From: Verrucomicrobiota bacterium
GTDB lineage: Bacteria > Verrucomicrobiota > Verrucomicrobiia > Verrucomicrobiales > DEV007
Assembly (NCBI GenBank): GCA_020630975.1
Contig: JAHDID010000009.1
Location: 62,001-126,000 of the forward strand
DNA: 64,000 bases
Direction: 5' to 3'
In this document: piece by piece, positions 52,049-60,763 of the stretch
Layout of the letters: each line of letters starts with the position of its first letter
How positions within the stretch are numbered: position 1 is the stretch's first letter
Program-made: the position numbers and the translations under genes
Notes under the pieces: model-generated
What the model was told of the DNA's origin: nothing
What the model saw: the letters and a program-made list of their open reading frames with translations, nothing else
Databases searched by the model: none

Positions 52049-52993
52049 ATGAACCGTAGTCTGATCACACCCTATCTCGCCGCACTGGCAGTCGCCGTGA
52101 CTGTCGCCGCCACATCGGCATCCCACGCTGGAGGATCCACCAGCTGGAATCAAGTCGCTGCTATCTTACCCAAACCGACCTTGGACTTTATCCAAAAGAC
52201 ACTGGAGGTATCTGCCGTCGGCGATGGCCTGCGCATGGGGAAACACCATGGAGCGCTAGCCGGCTCGCGGATCGGCCCCTATACCTTTCAGGCCACATCG
52301 AGGCTAAACGAGGCAGAATTCAGCCTGACGATCGAGACCGTAGCTGATTTCATCGATCCTACCGGTCACGGTATCGCCTCAGAGGGAGCGCCCGCAGGCA
52401 CCCGTATCGTCGAGCATTTTGTCGCCATGCGCCTGGAGCTGGTCGAGGAGCACTGCGCCGAGGACACTCCGGTAGAAGCTGTGCGCGGCGTCTACCAAGA
52501 GGTGACGGAGCTCAGCCTCAACCACGCCGACTACTCCTTCGACGGGCCGGAATCTCTCAATGTGAAGCTAGGCTGGGCAGGCTCTCAGATCCGTAAAGCG
52601 ACCGTAGCGACGGGGTCCGATCATGGTGGCTCGACTACCGAGGTCTACTACGATGATCAGGGGCGCCCTCGGTTTGTCCTAGTCATGGAATCCTACTGGA
52701 GATTCGTCGGCGACAATCAGACTCTCGATACCGTCCGAGAGAATCGCATCTACCTCGACCCGGGCGGCCAAGTCGTCGAATCGCTGGTCAAGACATTCGA
52801 CGGAGCCGACCAAGCCGCTCTCGATGCCGCGCGCTCTCAGGCTGCTAATCGCGGTCTCAGTATCCCCACATCCGTCAGCACTCCTATCGTCGCCGGTGCG
52901 AAAAGCCTCCTGCAGATACAGAATCCCCCAGCCGCCGAAAACACTGGCTGGTCTTTTGCCGAGCAGATCGGAGCATTACGAGATCTTAAGTAA
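52049..52993 (+). CDS. Secreted protein of unknown function
   Basis: 314 residues. One of the few genes here with a good ribosome binding site (AGGAG, 9-10 bases before the ATG). A signal peptide (LAVAVTVAATSASHA) precedes a mixed fold; recurring features are TFQATSRLNEAEFSLTIETV and TTEVYYDDQGRPRFVLVMES. Only one Cys; no metal motif. No family recognised. It is followed by a 32-bp palindrome before the next PSD1 gene. Confidence 0.65.
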   Translation: MNRSLITPYLAALAVAVTVAATSASHAGGSTSWNQVAAILPKPTLDFIQKTLEVSAVGDGLRMGKHHGALAGSRIGPYTFQATSRLNEAEFSLTIETVADFIDPTGHGIASEGAPAGTRIVEHFVAMRLELVEEHCAEDTPVEAVRGVYQEVTELSLNHADYSFDGPESLNVKLGWAGSQIRKATVATGSDHGGSTTEVYYDDQGRPRFVLVMESYWRFVGDNQTLDTVRENRIYLDPGGQVVESLVKTFDGADQAALDAARSQAANRGLSIPTSVSTPIVAGAKSLLQIQNPPAAENTGWSFAEQIGALRDLK

Positions 52994-53018
52994 TAGTCAT
53001 TACGCTCAAAATTTCTGC

Positions 53019-53050
53019 TCAAATGCGCCATATCAATATGTCGCATTTGA
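53019..53050. promoter_or_regulatory. 32-bp imperfect palindrome upstream of the third PSD1 gene
   Basis: TCAAATGCG (53019-53027) and CGCATTTGA (53042-53050) are perfect inverted copies with a partly symmetric centre (CATAT...ATATG). Overall 13 of 16 half-sites match. It could be an operator or a transcript hairpin. Confidence 0.45.
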
Positions 53051-53112
53051 CCAAAAAACTCCCAGTTCAAGCCAAGAACATCCCAAAGGATGGGCTATGA
53101 TTCGTATAGCTT

Positions 53113-56082
53113 ATGATGAAGCCGTGGACACTTTCCTTATTCTTGGTCTTGGCCCAGGCCTTTTCCTACGCCGCAGACGAGGCTGGCATCGCCTTCTACC
53201 GCGACGAGGTCTATCCGATCCTAGAGGCAGAATGTTTTCGCTGCCACGGTGGCGAGGACAAGCTGAAGGGGGAATTCCGCGTGACCAGCCGAGAGGGGCT
53301 GCTACGAGGCGCTGAGTATGGCCCCGGCTACAATGAGGCCGATCCGAAGCAGAGTATCTTTCTAAAAATGGTGCACTACGAGAGCGATGAGTACCAGATG
53401 CCACCCAAGAGCAAGCTGCCCGCAGAGGACCTAGCCATCCTCGACAAGTGGTTTGAGATGGGCGTGCCCTACGATCCCGAGCTAGAGATCAAGGGCGATG
53501 CTAGCGAGGCACACCGCGGCTTCGCCGTGACCGAGGCAGACCGCCAGTGGTGGGCCTACAAGCCAATTTCCGATGCCGCCGCACCCGAGCCAGCACGCAG
53601 CGACTGGGCGATCAATCCGATCGATAAGTTTGTGCTTTCTAAACTCGAAGCCGCCAACCTAGCGCCCAATGACAACGCCGAGCCCGCAGCCCTGATCCGC
53701 CGCGTGAGCTACGATGTGACTGGGCTGCCACCCACACCTGAGGAAGTCGAGGCATTCGTAGCGGCTAGCGAGACCGATGCCGATGCCGCCTACCGCGAGC
53801 TAGTCGATCGCCTACTGGCCAGCCCGCGCTATGGCGAGAAATGGGCGCGCCACTGGCTAGACCTGGTGCGCTATGCCGAGTCGAATGGATTCGAGCGTGA
53901 CAACTCCAAACCACAAATCTGGAAATACCGCGACTGGGTGATCAATGCATTCAACAGCGACATGCCCTACGATACTTTTGTCACCCACCAGTTAGCGGGC
54001 GACGAGATCGCCGAGCCCACCCGCGACTCGCTAGTCGCCACCGGCTACCATCGCCTGATGCAGTGGGACGACGAGCCTGCCGACCGCAAACAACACGTCT
54101 ACGATCTACTCGCCGACAATGTGCAGGTGACCACCGAGACCTTTCTCGCCTCCACCGTAGGCTGTGCCCGCTGCCACGATCACAAAGCTGACCCTTTCTC
54201 GGCAAAGGATTACTACGCCTTTATGGCCTACTTCCACGGCGTGACTCACTACCAGACACCCGGCACCATCTACAACTGGTCCAGCGAGGAGGAGCGAGCT
54301 GCCTTTGCGACCAAAAAAGAGGCTGCCGTGGCTAAGCTACAGAAAGAAGCCCAAGCGATAGGCGACAAAATCCGCGCTTACCTAGCTGACGAAAATCTAA
54401 TCCGCCGCGATGGCCAGATCAAAGCGATGACGCTGATCCGCGATGCTCGCAAAGATAATCCCACCCGCTGGGACTACGTGACAGCTCCACCCACCCCCGA
54501 CTGGAAAGATGTCGGCTTTCGCGACAAATCCTGGCACAAAGGCTACGGCGGCTTTGGCAATGGCAATCCGCCCAACCACGTCACCCAGACCAAGTGGACG
54601 ACCAAAGAGATCTGGCTACGCACCACTTTTGGACTAAAGGAAATCCCCGCCGCTCTGACGCTAGATCTCTACCACGATGAGGATGTCGAGGTGTATCTAA
54701 ATGGCGTCGAGATCCTGCGCAGGACAGGCTATATCCAAAACTACCAATCTTTCCCACTGGATGAGGCCGCCATGGCCGCTCTACAGACAGGGCGCAACAC
54801 TCTGGCCATCCACTGCAAACAAACTGGTGGCGGCCAATACATCGATGCCGGTCTACGCACACCTGGCGCTACCTCCGATAAGCTGGAGGATATCATCCGC
54901 ACCAATGGTAACCAAAAGCTGATCACCCAGATCAAAGACCACTTCAAAGCCGACCTATACAATGAATATATCGGCAAGAGAAAGCAGATCACCGAATGGG
55001 ATAAAAACCTAGCTGGCGAGGCGCTCAATATCGTGAAAGAACACAACGACTCACCCGCTCCGCTACATGTACACCTACGTGGCAGCGCCCACGCACTGGG
55101 CGAGCAAGTCGAGCCCGGCACACCCGCAGTGCTAGGCCCCGAGGGCAATGAGCCAATCCCATCCCAAGTAGAGAAAGTCTCCTGGAGCGGCGGCAAGAGC
55201 TCTGGCCGCCGCCTGGCACTAGCCCAGTGGATCACTGACGATAGCAATCCGCTGACCGCCCGCGTCATGGTCAACCGCATCTGGCAGCATCACTTCGGTC
55301 GCGGTATCGTGCCGAGTAGCTCCGACTTTGGCGAGCTGGGCGAGAGGCCCACCCACCCTGAGCTACTCGATTGGCTGGCACACCAGTTCATCCAGTCCGG
55401 TTGGAAGATCAAGGATATGCACCGCCTCATCCTAAACAGCCGCACCTACCGCATGTCCAGCGCGCCCAACTCGCAGAACTACGAGACAGACCCGACCAAT
55501 AATCTTTTCTGGCGAAACAACATGCGCCGCCTCACCGCCGAGGAGCTGCGCGACACCATCCTCACCATGTCTGGCAAGCTAGAGGAAAAGGTCGGCGGCC
55601 CCTGGGTCTACCCACCCCTACCGCAGGAGGTGCTAGCCACCGCCTCGCAGCCCGGCAAAGGCTGGCCCATCTCGAAGAACGAACCCGACCACTACCGCCG
55701 CTCCGTATATATCCACGTGAAGCGCAGTCTACGCCACCCGATGATGGCCGACTTTGACCAGGCCGATACCGACACCGCCTGTGCCGTGCGCTTTGCCACC
55801 ACTGTGCCCAATCAGGCGCTGATGATGCTGAATAGCAAATTTGTAAACGACCACGCCAAGCTACTAGGCCAAAGGCTCCGCGAGATGGATGGCGAGATAG
55901 GCGATAAGGTGACCAGAGCGCTACAGCTAGTCACCCAGCGCGAGCCAGATGCGCAAGATGTGCAGCAGTGCGTGGAGCTATATGAAAAGCTACAGAGTGA
56001 TGCTGGCGTGAGCGAAAGCGATGCGCTGGACCGAGTGGCGCTACTGGCGCTGAATTTGAATGAGTTTATTTACTTGGACTAA
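53113..56082 (+). CDS. PSD1-type cytochrome protein with internal beta-sandwich (third)
   Basis: 989 residues. Signal peptide (LFLVLAQAFSYAAD), PSCyt1 heme motif CFRCHGGEDKLKGEFRVTSR, DUF1549 (VRYAESNGFERDNSKPQIWK, AFNSDMPYDTFVTHQLAGDE, CARCHDHKADPFSAKDYYAF), then an extra jelly-roll-like insert (about 460-570: FGLKEIPAALTLDLYHDEDV and YLNGVEILRRTGYIQNYQSF) and DUF1553 (MVNRIWQHHFGRGIV, PTHPELLDWLAHQFIQSGWK). Ends LNLNEFIYLD. The insert resembles the carbohydrate-binding or sandwich module seen in some larger PSD1 proteins and is absent in the copies at 7434 and 37021. Partner DUF1501 lies at 56375. Confidence 0.93.
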   Translation: MMKPWTLSLFLVLAQAFSYAADEAGIAFYRDEVYPILEAECFRCHGGEDKLKGEFRVTSREGLLRGAEYGPGYNEADPKQSIFLKMVHYESDEYQMPPKSKLPAEDLAILDKWFEMGVPYDPELEIKGDASEAHRGFAVTEADRQWWAYKPISDAAAPEPARSDWAINPIDKFVLSKLEAANLAPNDNAEPAALIRRVSYDVTGLPPTPEEVEAFVAASETDADAAYRELVDRLLASPRYGEKWARHWLDLVRYAESNGFERDNSKPQIWKYRDWVINAFNSDMPYDTFVTHQLAGDEIAEPTRDSLVATGYHRLMQWDDEPADRKQHVYDLLADNVQVTTETFLASTVGCARCHDHKADPFSAKDYYAFMAYFHGVTHYQTPGTIYNWSSEEERAAFATKKEAAVAKLQKEAQAIGDKIRAYLADENLIRRDGQIKAMTLIRDARKDNPTRWDYVTAPPTPDWKDVGFRDKSWHKGYGGFGNGNPPNHVTQTKWTTKEIWLRTTFGLKEIPAALTLDLYHDEDVEVYLNGVEILRRTGYIQNYQSFPLDEAAMAALQTGRNTLAIHCKQTGGGQYIDAGLRTPGATSDKLEDIIRTNGNQKLITQIKDHFKADLYNEYIGKRKQITEWDKNLAGEALNIVKEHNDSPAPLHVHLRGSAHALGEQVEPGTPAVLGPEGNEPIPSQVEKVSWSGGKSSGRRLALAQWITDDSNPLTARVMVNRIWQHHFGRGIVPSSSDFGELGERPTHPELLDWLAHQFIQSGWKIKDMHRLILNSRTYRMSSAPNSQNYETDPTNNLFWRNNMRRLTAEELRDTILTMSGKLEEKVGGPWVYPPLPQEVLATASQPGKGWPISKNEPDHYRRSVYIHVKRSLRHPMMADFDQADTDTACAVRFATTVPNQALMMLNSKFVNDHAKLLGQRLREMDGEIGDKVTRALQLVTQREPDAQDVQQCVELYEKLQSDAGVSESDALDRVALLALNLNEFIYLD

Positions 56083-56115
56083 ATAATAGAAACAAACCCG
56101 AAAGCCTGAACAACC

Positions 56116-56236
56116 AATCTGTGAAATCTGTGAATCATCTGAGTAAATCTGTGAAAAAAGCAAAGCAATTGCTGCGTAGGCATTGCGGTCTATTCACAGA
56201 TTTTAGGGGGATTAGGCACAGATTACACAGATTTTT
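56116..56236. repeat. Helically phased AATCTGTG repeats, inverted arms
   Basis: Left arm: four ATCTG(T/A)G units at 9-11 base spacing between 56117 and 56158 (ATCTGTGAA, ATCTGTGAATC, ATCTGAGTAA, ATCTGTGAA). Right arm: the inverted text CACAGATTTT / CACAGATTACACAG at about 56195-56236. The arms could pair as one long hairpin. Confidence 0.65.
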
Positions 56237-56261
56237 CTCGAAGGTTGAGACTCAGTACAAA

Positions 56262-56296
56262 TTGTACCCTATTCACTCCAGACTGTACCCTATTGA
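56262..56296 (+). repeat. 21-bp-phased tandem repeat, two copies of (T/C)TGTACCCTATT(G/C)A
   Basis: Copies at 56262-56275 (TTGTACCCTATTCA) and 56283-56296 (CTGTACCCTATTGA), start to start 21 bp, spacer CTCCAGA. Third site of this motif in the window. Confidence 0.75.
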
Positions 56297-56330
56297 ATTT
56301 CGATCCGCCTCACGCACCCCAAAGCAAAAT

Positions 56331-56360
56331 CCTACAAATCTTGTTAATCCTGTCTAAAAA
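56331..56360. repeat. CTACAAATCTTGTTAATCCTGTCTAAAA-like short repeat (9-11 base units)
   Basis: The stretch from CCTACAAATC to TGTCTAAAAA has the same one-helical-turn spacing of (A)ATC(C/T)TG units as a widely seen intergenic repeat; relatedness to it is an impression from memory. It ends 15 bases before the DUF1501 start. Confidence 0.4.
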
Positions 56361-56374
56361 ACGAAAAGCCAACT

Positions 56375-57841
56375 ATGAAACCAAAACCTAACTTCTGTGG
56401 CAACGTCCAGCGACGCGAATTCATGCACACCGTAGGCGGTGGCTTCCCGGCACTAGCCCTGAGCGGCATGCTGGCAAAGGATGGCTTTTTCAATTCCGCA
56501 CAGGCAGCCTCGACCAGCAGCGTCGGCTTCGAGAATCCACTCGCCGAGCGCCCGGCCATGCTACCCGCCAAGGCGAAGAATGTGATCTTCCTATTCATGT
56601 ATGGCGGGCCGAGCCACATCGACACCTTTGACTACAAGCCGAGCATGTACGGCATGGATGGCAAGACTATCGATGTGAAGACCTTTGGCCGAGGTGGCAA
56701 AAAGAATCAGGGCCGCATCGTCGAGCCAAAGTGGAAATTCAAACAATACGGCGAGTGCGGCAAATATGTATCCGACCTATTCCCACACGTCGGCACCTGT
56801 GTCGACGACATCTCTTTCATCCACTCCATGCAGGCCGACTCGCCGATCCACGGCTCCGCGCTACTCATGATGAATAGTGGCAGCCTGATCAGCGGCAAGC
56901 CATCGCTCGGCTCTTGGCTCAACTACGGCCTCGGCTCGGGCAATGAAAACCTACCCGGCTACGTGGTGATGCTCGACCAGAGCGGCGGACCCATCTCCGG
57001 TGCAAAAAACTGGACCAGCGGCTTCATGCCCGCCAGCTATCAGGGCACGGTATTCCGCTCAAAGGGCGACCCGATCCTGAATCTCAAGCACACCGATGGC
57101 ATGGCCGAGACCGAGCAGCGCATGCTAATCGACTCGCTCAACCACCTAAACGCTGGCCACATGAGCCCGCGCTACGACAACACCAATCTCGCCGCTCGCA
57201 TCGCCAGCTATGAGCTAGCCTACAAGATGCAGAGCACCGCTCCCGAGGCCATCGATCTCGATGCCGAGGACGAGGGCACCAAATCGCTCTACGGCCTAGA
57301 CGATAGCAAGACCGAGGACTTCGGCCGCAAATGCCTGATGGCTCGCCGCCTCGCCGAGCGGGGAGTACGCTACATCCAGGTCTACTCTGGTGGCGCTCAC
57401 AACGACCACAACTGGGACGCCCACGGCGACCTCGAGCACAATCACAACCTGCACGCCGGAGCCACTGACAAGCCCATCGCAGGACTGCTAAAAGACCTCA
57501 AGCGTCGCGGTATGCTCGATGAGACCCTCGTAGTCTGGGGCGGCGAGTTCGGTCGCCAGCCCACCGCCGAGTACGCCAAAGGCACCGGCCGCGATCACAA
57601 CAGCTACGGCTTCACCATGTGGATGGCAGGCGGCGGCGTAAAAGGCGGCACCTCCATCGGCCAGACCGACGAACTAGGCGCAGCAGCGGTAGAGAATCGC
57701 TACCACGTGAAAAACCTACACGCCACCATCCTCCAGCTCATGGGCCTAGCCCCCAATCACCTATCATTCTTCTACGGCGGCCTAGATCACAGGCTAGTCG
57801 GCGTGGAGGGGGCAGATCCGATATCCGAGGTGATGGCTTAG
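56375..57841 (+). CDS. DUF1501 family protein, exported (third)
   Basis: 488 residues. The start NVQRREFMHTVGGGFPALAL is a twin-arginine-type signal. Family motifs: FLFMYGGPSHIDTFDYKPSM, SWLNYGLGSGNENLPGYVVM, GRKCLMARRLAERGVRYIQV, VWGGEFGRQPTAEYAKGTGR, and LQLMGLAPNHLSFFYGGLDH. Complete. It follows the PSD1 gene at 53113 by 292 bases of repeat-rich DNA, longer than the 9 bases between the pair at 35617/37021, so it may have its own promoter. Confidence 0.93.
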   Translation: MKPKPNFCGNVQRREFMHTVGGGFPALALSGMLAKDGFFNSAQAASTSSVGFENPLAERPAMLPAKAKNVIFLFMYGGPSHIDTFDYKPSMYGMDGKTIDVKTFGRGGKKNQGRIVEPKWKFKQYGECGKYVSDLFPHVGTCVDDISFIHSMQADSPIHGSALLMMNSGSLISGKPSLGSWLNYGLGSGNENLPGYVVMLDQSGGPISGAKNWTSGFMPASYQGTVFRSKGDPILNLKHTDGMAETEQRMLIDSLNHLNAGHMSPRYDNTNLAARIASYELAYKMQSTAPEAIDLDAEDEGTKSLYGLDDSKTEDFGRKCLMARRLAERGVRYIQVYSGGAHNDHNWDAHGDLEHNHNLHAGATDKPIAGLLKDLKRRGMLDETLVVWGGEFGRQPTAEYAKGTGRDHNSYGFTMWMAGGGVKGGTSIGQTDELGAAAVENRYHVKNLHATILQLMGLAPNHLSFFYGGLDHRLVGVEGADPISEVMA

Positions 57842-57861
57842 AGGTAGCTAAACATTCTGTA

Positions 57862-57882
57862 GCGGCGGCTTTCCAGCCGCCG
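57862..57882. terminator. GC-rich hairpin between convergent genes
   Basis: CGGCGGCT-TTCC-AGCCGCCG, an 8-bp stem with a 4-base loop, between the DUF1501 and vapC 3' ends. No T run; either a terminator for both directions or a REP-type palindrome. Confidence 0.45.
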
Positions 57883-57969
57883 TTATCTAGATGAGCCATA
57901 TCCCCCTTTGGCAAAGGTAGCCGGGCGACAGGAATGACGTCCCTACACCGTAAATCAAATGTTCTACAA

Positions 57970-58380
57970 TCAAAATGGGTTGATCACCTTGGCTGCTGTG
58001 AACTGAAAATCCTTTTCGTTCCGAGTCACTAGCTGGAGATTATACCGTATAGCTGTCGCCGCTATGATCCCATCGAACTGGGGCACCAGAATCCCCTGTT
58101 TATCCAGTCGACCTTGCATCTGTCCCCAAACATGGGCCACTGAGCGATTAAAGCTTAGGATAGAGCCTTTCATCTGATGGCTAAAATCGTGCAACCAATT
58201 ACCAAATTCGGTTTTACGCTTTCCATCTGGCAGCTTCTCGATACCTCTTCGAATCTCGGCAATGGTCACAGTCGATACATAGATCTGAGACTCATGGTCG
58301 ACTAGCCATTGCACCACCTTCGGACTAGGAGCTTTCTTGACCTTCTCACAAAAGACATTGGTATCGACTAGATAGTCCAT
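57970..58380 (-). CDS. vapC: VapC-type PIN-domain ribonuclease toxin
   Basis: 136 residues. PIN-domain acidic residues: MDYLVDTNVFCEKV (Asp5), VTIAEIRRGIEKL (Glu), and FDGIIAATAIRYNL (Asp), with the final LVTRNEKDFQFTAA. VapC toxins cut tRNA or rRNA when freed from VapB. The ATG overlaps the stop of vapB, so the two are co-translated. Complete and of typical length. Confidence 0.92.
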   Translation of the reverse strand: MDYLVDTNVFCEKVKKAPSPKVVQWLVDHESQIYVSTVTIAEIRRGIEKLPDGKRKTEFGNWLHDFSHQMKGSILSFNRSVAHVWGQMQGRLDKQGILVPQFDGIIAATAIRYNLQLVTRNEKDFQFTAAKVINPF

Positions 58381-58619
58381 TAGGAAAGATCGATAGGTTC
58401 TTGGGGTAAAGATATCTCCCTTTGTGGCAGCTCCAGTTCGCCAGGTGGGTTGAGGAGGATCGACATCAGACCATGATTTCTCTTTTTGGAGAGCGGTCGA
58501 AAGATAATCTCGCCATCCTGAACATAGATTTCAAAATCGTCTCCAGCTTCCAGATCCAACTCGTCACGAATCGCCTTTGGTATGACGATTTGCCCTTTTT
58601 GAGCCATCACCGATGTCAT
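58380..58619 (-). CDS. vapB: VapB-type antitoxin (AbrB/SpoVT fold)
   Basis: 79 residues. MAQKGQIVIPKAIRDELDLEAGDDFEI is the swapped-hairpin AbrB DNA-binding domain; the C-terminal part (LNPPGELELPQREISLPQEP) would wrap around VapC. Start ATG at 58619, inside a perfect 23-bp palindrome and, by promoter geometry, at the start of transcription; a leaderless and autorepressed gene is likely. Confidence 0.92.
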   Translation of the reverse strand: MTSVMAQKGQIVIPKAIRDELDLEAGDDFEIYVQDGEIIFRPLSKKRNHGLMSILLNPPGELELPQREISLPQEPIDLS

Positions 58620-58654
58620 GGTAGGAAATTCCTACCATGCAATTGCTTTGTCAA
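58617..58654 (-). promoter_or_regulatory. vapBC promoter with overlapping palindromic operator
   Basis: On the minus strand TTGACA (58649-58654), 17-bp spacer, GAATTT (58626-58631) and a start of transcription near 58619. The palindrome CATGGTAGGAA-A-TTCCTACCATG (58617-58639, 11-bp perfect arms) covers the -10 box and start codon. Confidence 0.75.
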
Positions 58655-58921
58655 GATTGGATTGATCAATCACAAACGAGAAGGCTAACAACGTCGTTAG
58701 ATTGTTGAGGCGAGTCGCGCGATACCTAGAGGCTTGAATCTCAGGCTTTCACACCATGGAATAATAACCATAATTTATTGTAACCAGTGTATGAGCGAGG
58801 TAGATTCTACAAGTCGTTGGTTTTGCTAGTATTTCCGGTGAATCTCGACGGCTTGCAGGGCTTGGTTTTACGGAGATGCGACGCCTGTCCGATCCAAGCC
58901 CTACCTCTACCGCCCCATCCC

Positions 58922-60160
58922 ATGCGTTTCCCGCTCAAAAATGCTTTTCAGCCCAAACGAGAGAGCTACCAGGTCTGGTTTCCTGGTACGGCTTGCTGGG
59001 AGCTGTGGTACATCACCCACTCGGACGAGCCGAAGCTGCTGACCACCGAAACGGAGGAAAGGAAACTGAAATTCCTCAACCGGCCAGGCAAACGAGTCCT
59101 AGCCCTGCCGAGCAAACAGCTGACCTGCGAGATCCGCCAGCTGGATGCCAAGAACGAAACCGAACTACTAACCCAGGCCCGCACCCTATCCGATAGCGAC
59201 CGCCACGATGTAGACGGCAAAGTCGGCGTGCAGCCGATCGCGGGCAAACCGCCAGAGACGACAGTGCGGATCGATCAGCTCAATAAGCAAAACCAAGACC
59301 ACGCTCTAGCACGACGCATCTTTCCCGACGAGGTCGTGCCTGCCGCCTCGCTACTGCCGATCCCAGCAGGAAGTGCAGCCGTATGGACCGAACTGGGCGA
59401 CCTGATAGCAGGCGTCGAAAGAAATGGTCTGACTCTGACCTACCTCTCCATACCCGGAAATGATGAGAACGTGCTGCCGGTGAAACTATCGGTCCTGATC
59501 ACTGACATGAAGACCGAGGCACTCAATCCATCGATCCATCATGTGAAAATCTGGAACAAAGGCGACACCAAATCGATACGCGCACTGACCAAACTGAAAG
59601 TGAGCAAAGAGGAACGCCCAGCCCCCATCAATCGCCACTACCAGTCTGGACTGAAACCTGCCACCGATAGCCCTGACTCAAAGACTCTGCTACTCGACCA
59701 CCTGCGCAAGCGCTTGAGCTTTCAGGAGTGGATAGCCGTCTGCATAGCCGCCGCTCTACTGCTCACTACTATCGGTAGTCAGCTGTTTAGCAGTATCCAG
59801 CTAGCTCAGCAAAAGACCGAGATCGAGCTACTGGAGCAAGAGACAGCGCCTGTGGCTGAGAAGAAAGCCCAATACCTAGAGCTATCCCCTGCGATCGATG
59901 GCAGCACCTCGGTACTGGAGGCATGGCGAACGATCGTGACTCTGCCGGGGGCCGACCAGATCCAGCTCGACCACATGGCCTTTGCCAGAAACGGCCTAGC
60001 CATCACCGGCTACGCTAGCAGCCACTCCGAAGCGCGATACTTCATCCAGGAGCTGCTCGACTGCCAGTTTTTCGCCGCTCTGGATTGGTCTGTGATGCGC
60101 CCGGTATCGACTAGCGATGGCAATGTGTATTTCGAAGTGAAAGGAAATAGCGAGGAATGA
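58922..60160 (+). CDS. PilN/GspL-like membrane protein
   Basis: 412 residues from the ATG at 58922; an upstream ATG at 58787 adds 45 residues of poor composition. Large cytoplasmic N-part, one membrane segment (WIAVCIAAALLLTTIGSQLF) at about 280, a coiled coil (LAQQKTEIELLEQETAPVAE), then a periplasmic ferredoxin-like domain (ITGYASSHSEARYFIQELLD). This matches a GspL/PilM-PilN fusion layout in type II secretion or type IV pilus platforms. Overlaps the next gene by four bases. An inverted repeat AGGGCTTGG/CCAAGCCCT (about 58857-58902) sits in the leader. Confidence 0.65.
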   Translation: MRFPLKNAFQPKRESYQVWFPGTACWELWYITHSDEPKLLTTETEERKLKFLNRPGKRVLALPSKQLTCEIRQLDAKNETELLTQARTLSDSDRHDVDGKVGVQPIAGKPPETTVRIDQLNKQNQDHALARRIFPDEVVPAASLLPIPAGSAAVWTELGDLIAGVERNGLTLTYLSIPGNDENVLPVKLSVLITDMKTEALNPSIHHVKIWNKGDTKSIRALTKLKVSKEERPAPINRHYQSGLKPATDSPDSKTLLLDHLRKRLSFQEWIAVCIAAALLLTTIGSQLFSSIQLAQQKTEIELLEQETAPVAEKKAQYLELSPAIDGSTSVLEAWRTIVTLPGADQIQLDHMAFARNGLAITGYASSHSEARYFIQELLDCQFFAALDWSVMRPVSTSDGNVYFEVKGNSEE

Positions 60161-60732
60161 AGATCATCGCCATAGCCAAGAGAATCTATCAGTGGATCTA
60201 CAGCCACCAGCTGATCTCGCTGTGTGGTGTGGTGAGCATCTTCTTTCTGATCTGCACGCTGAACACACTACTCAACTTTAACCAACATAGCTCCAGCCTA
60301 GCCGGACAGATCTATGAGCTGAAACAGCTCAAACTCAATGGCCCCAACTGGCAACGCAAAGCCAACCAACTCGATGGCCGCCTGCCAGTATTTCTCGACT
60401 CGAAGGAGGCCGAGGAATCGGTGACACAGCTCATCCTAGAGTCGAGCCGCCTGCACGGCCTGACTCTCGACTACCACCAGAAACAACCCCGCTCCGCTGT
60501 GGAGATCTATCGAGCCGAGCAAGCCGCTGCCTTTGAGTCGTCTGCGATCGAGGTGCGTGTCGACGGTCGGGAAGAGCAAGTGGTGCGCTGGCTGCACAGC
60601 CTACAGAGCCCGGAAAACTTCACTGGAGTCGACTTCATCGCCCTCGAAAAAGCGGGCATGAACATCACCTGCGAAGCCACCGTGGTGCAGTGGTACAAAA
60701 GCGCACCAAAGCCTGAAAAAGCGCCGTTCTAG
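60157..60732 (+). CDS. PilO/GspM-like membrane protein
   Basis: 191 residues. A short cytoplasmic N-terminus, one membrane segment (LISLCGVVSIFFLICTLNTL), a coiled coil (HSSSLAGQIYELKQLKLNGP), and a periplasmic ferredoxin-like fold (ESSAIEVRVDGREEQVVRWL, FTGVDFIALEKAGMNITCEA). This is the layout of PilO/GspM, the partner of PilN/GspL. It overlaps the PilN-like gene by 4 bases. No other pilus or secretion gene is in the window, so the complex is incomplete here. Confidence 0.65.
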   Translation: MKIIAIAKRIYQWIYSHQLISLCGVVSIFFLICTLNTLLNFNQHSSSLAGQIYELKQLKLNGPNWQRKANQLDGRLPVFLDSKEAEESVTQLILESSRLHGLTLDYHQKQPRSAVEIYRAEQAAAFESSAIEVRVDGREEQVVRWLHSLQSPENFTGVDFIALEKAGMNITCEATVVQWYKSAPKPEKAPF

Positions 60733-60763
60733 AGTAGCTTCGCGGCTTCTCAGTATTTTCTCT

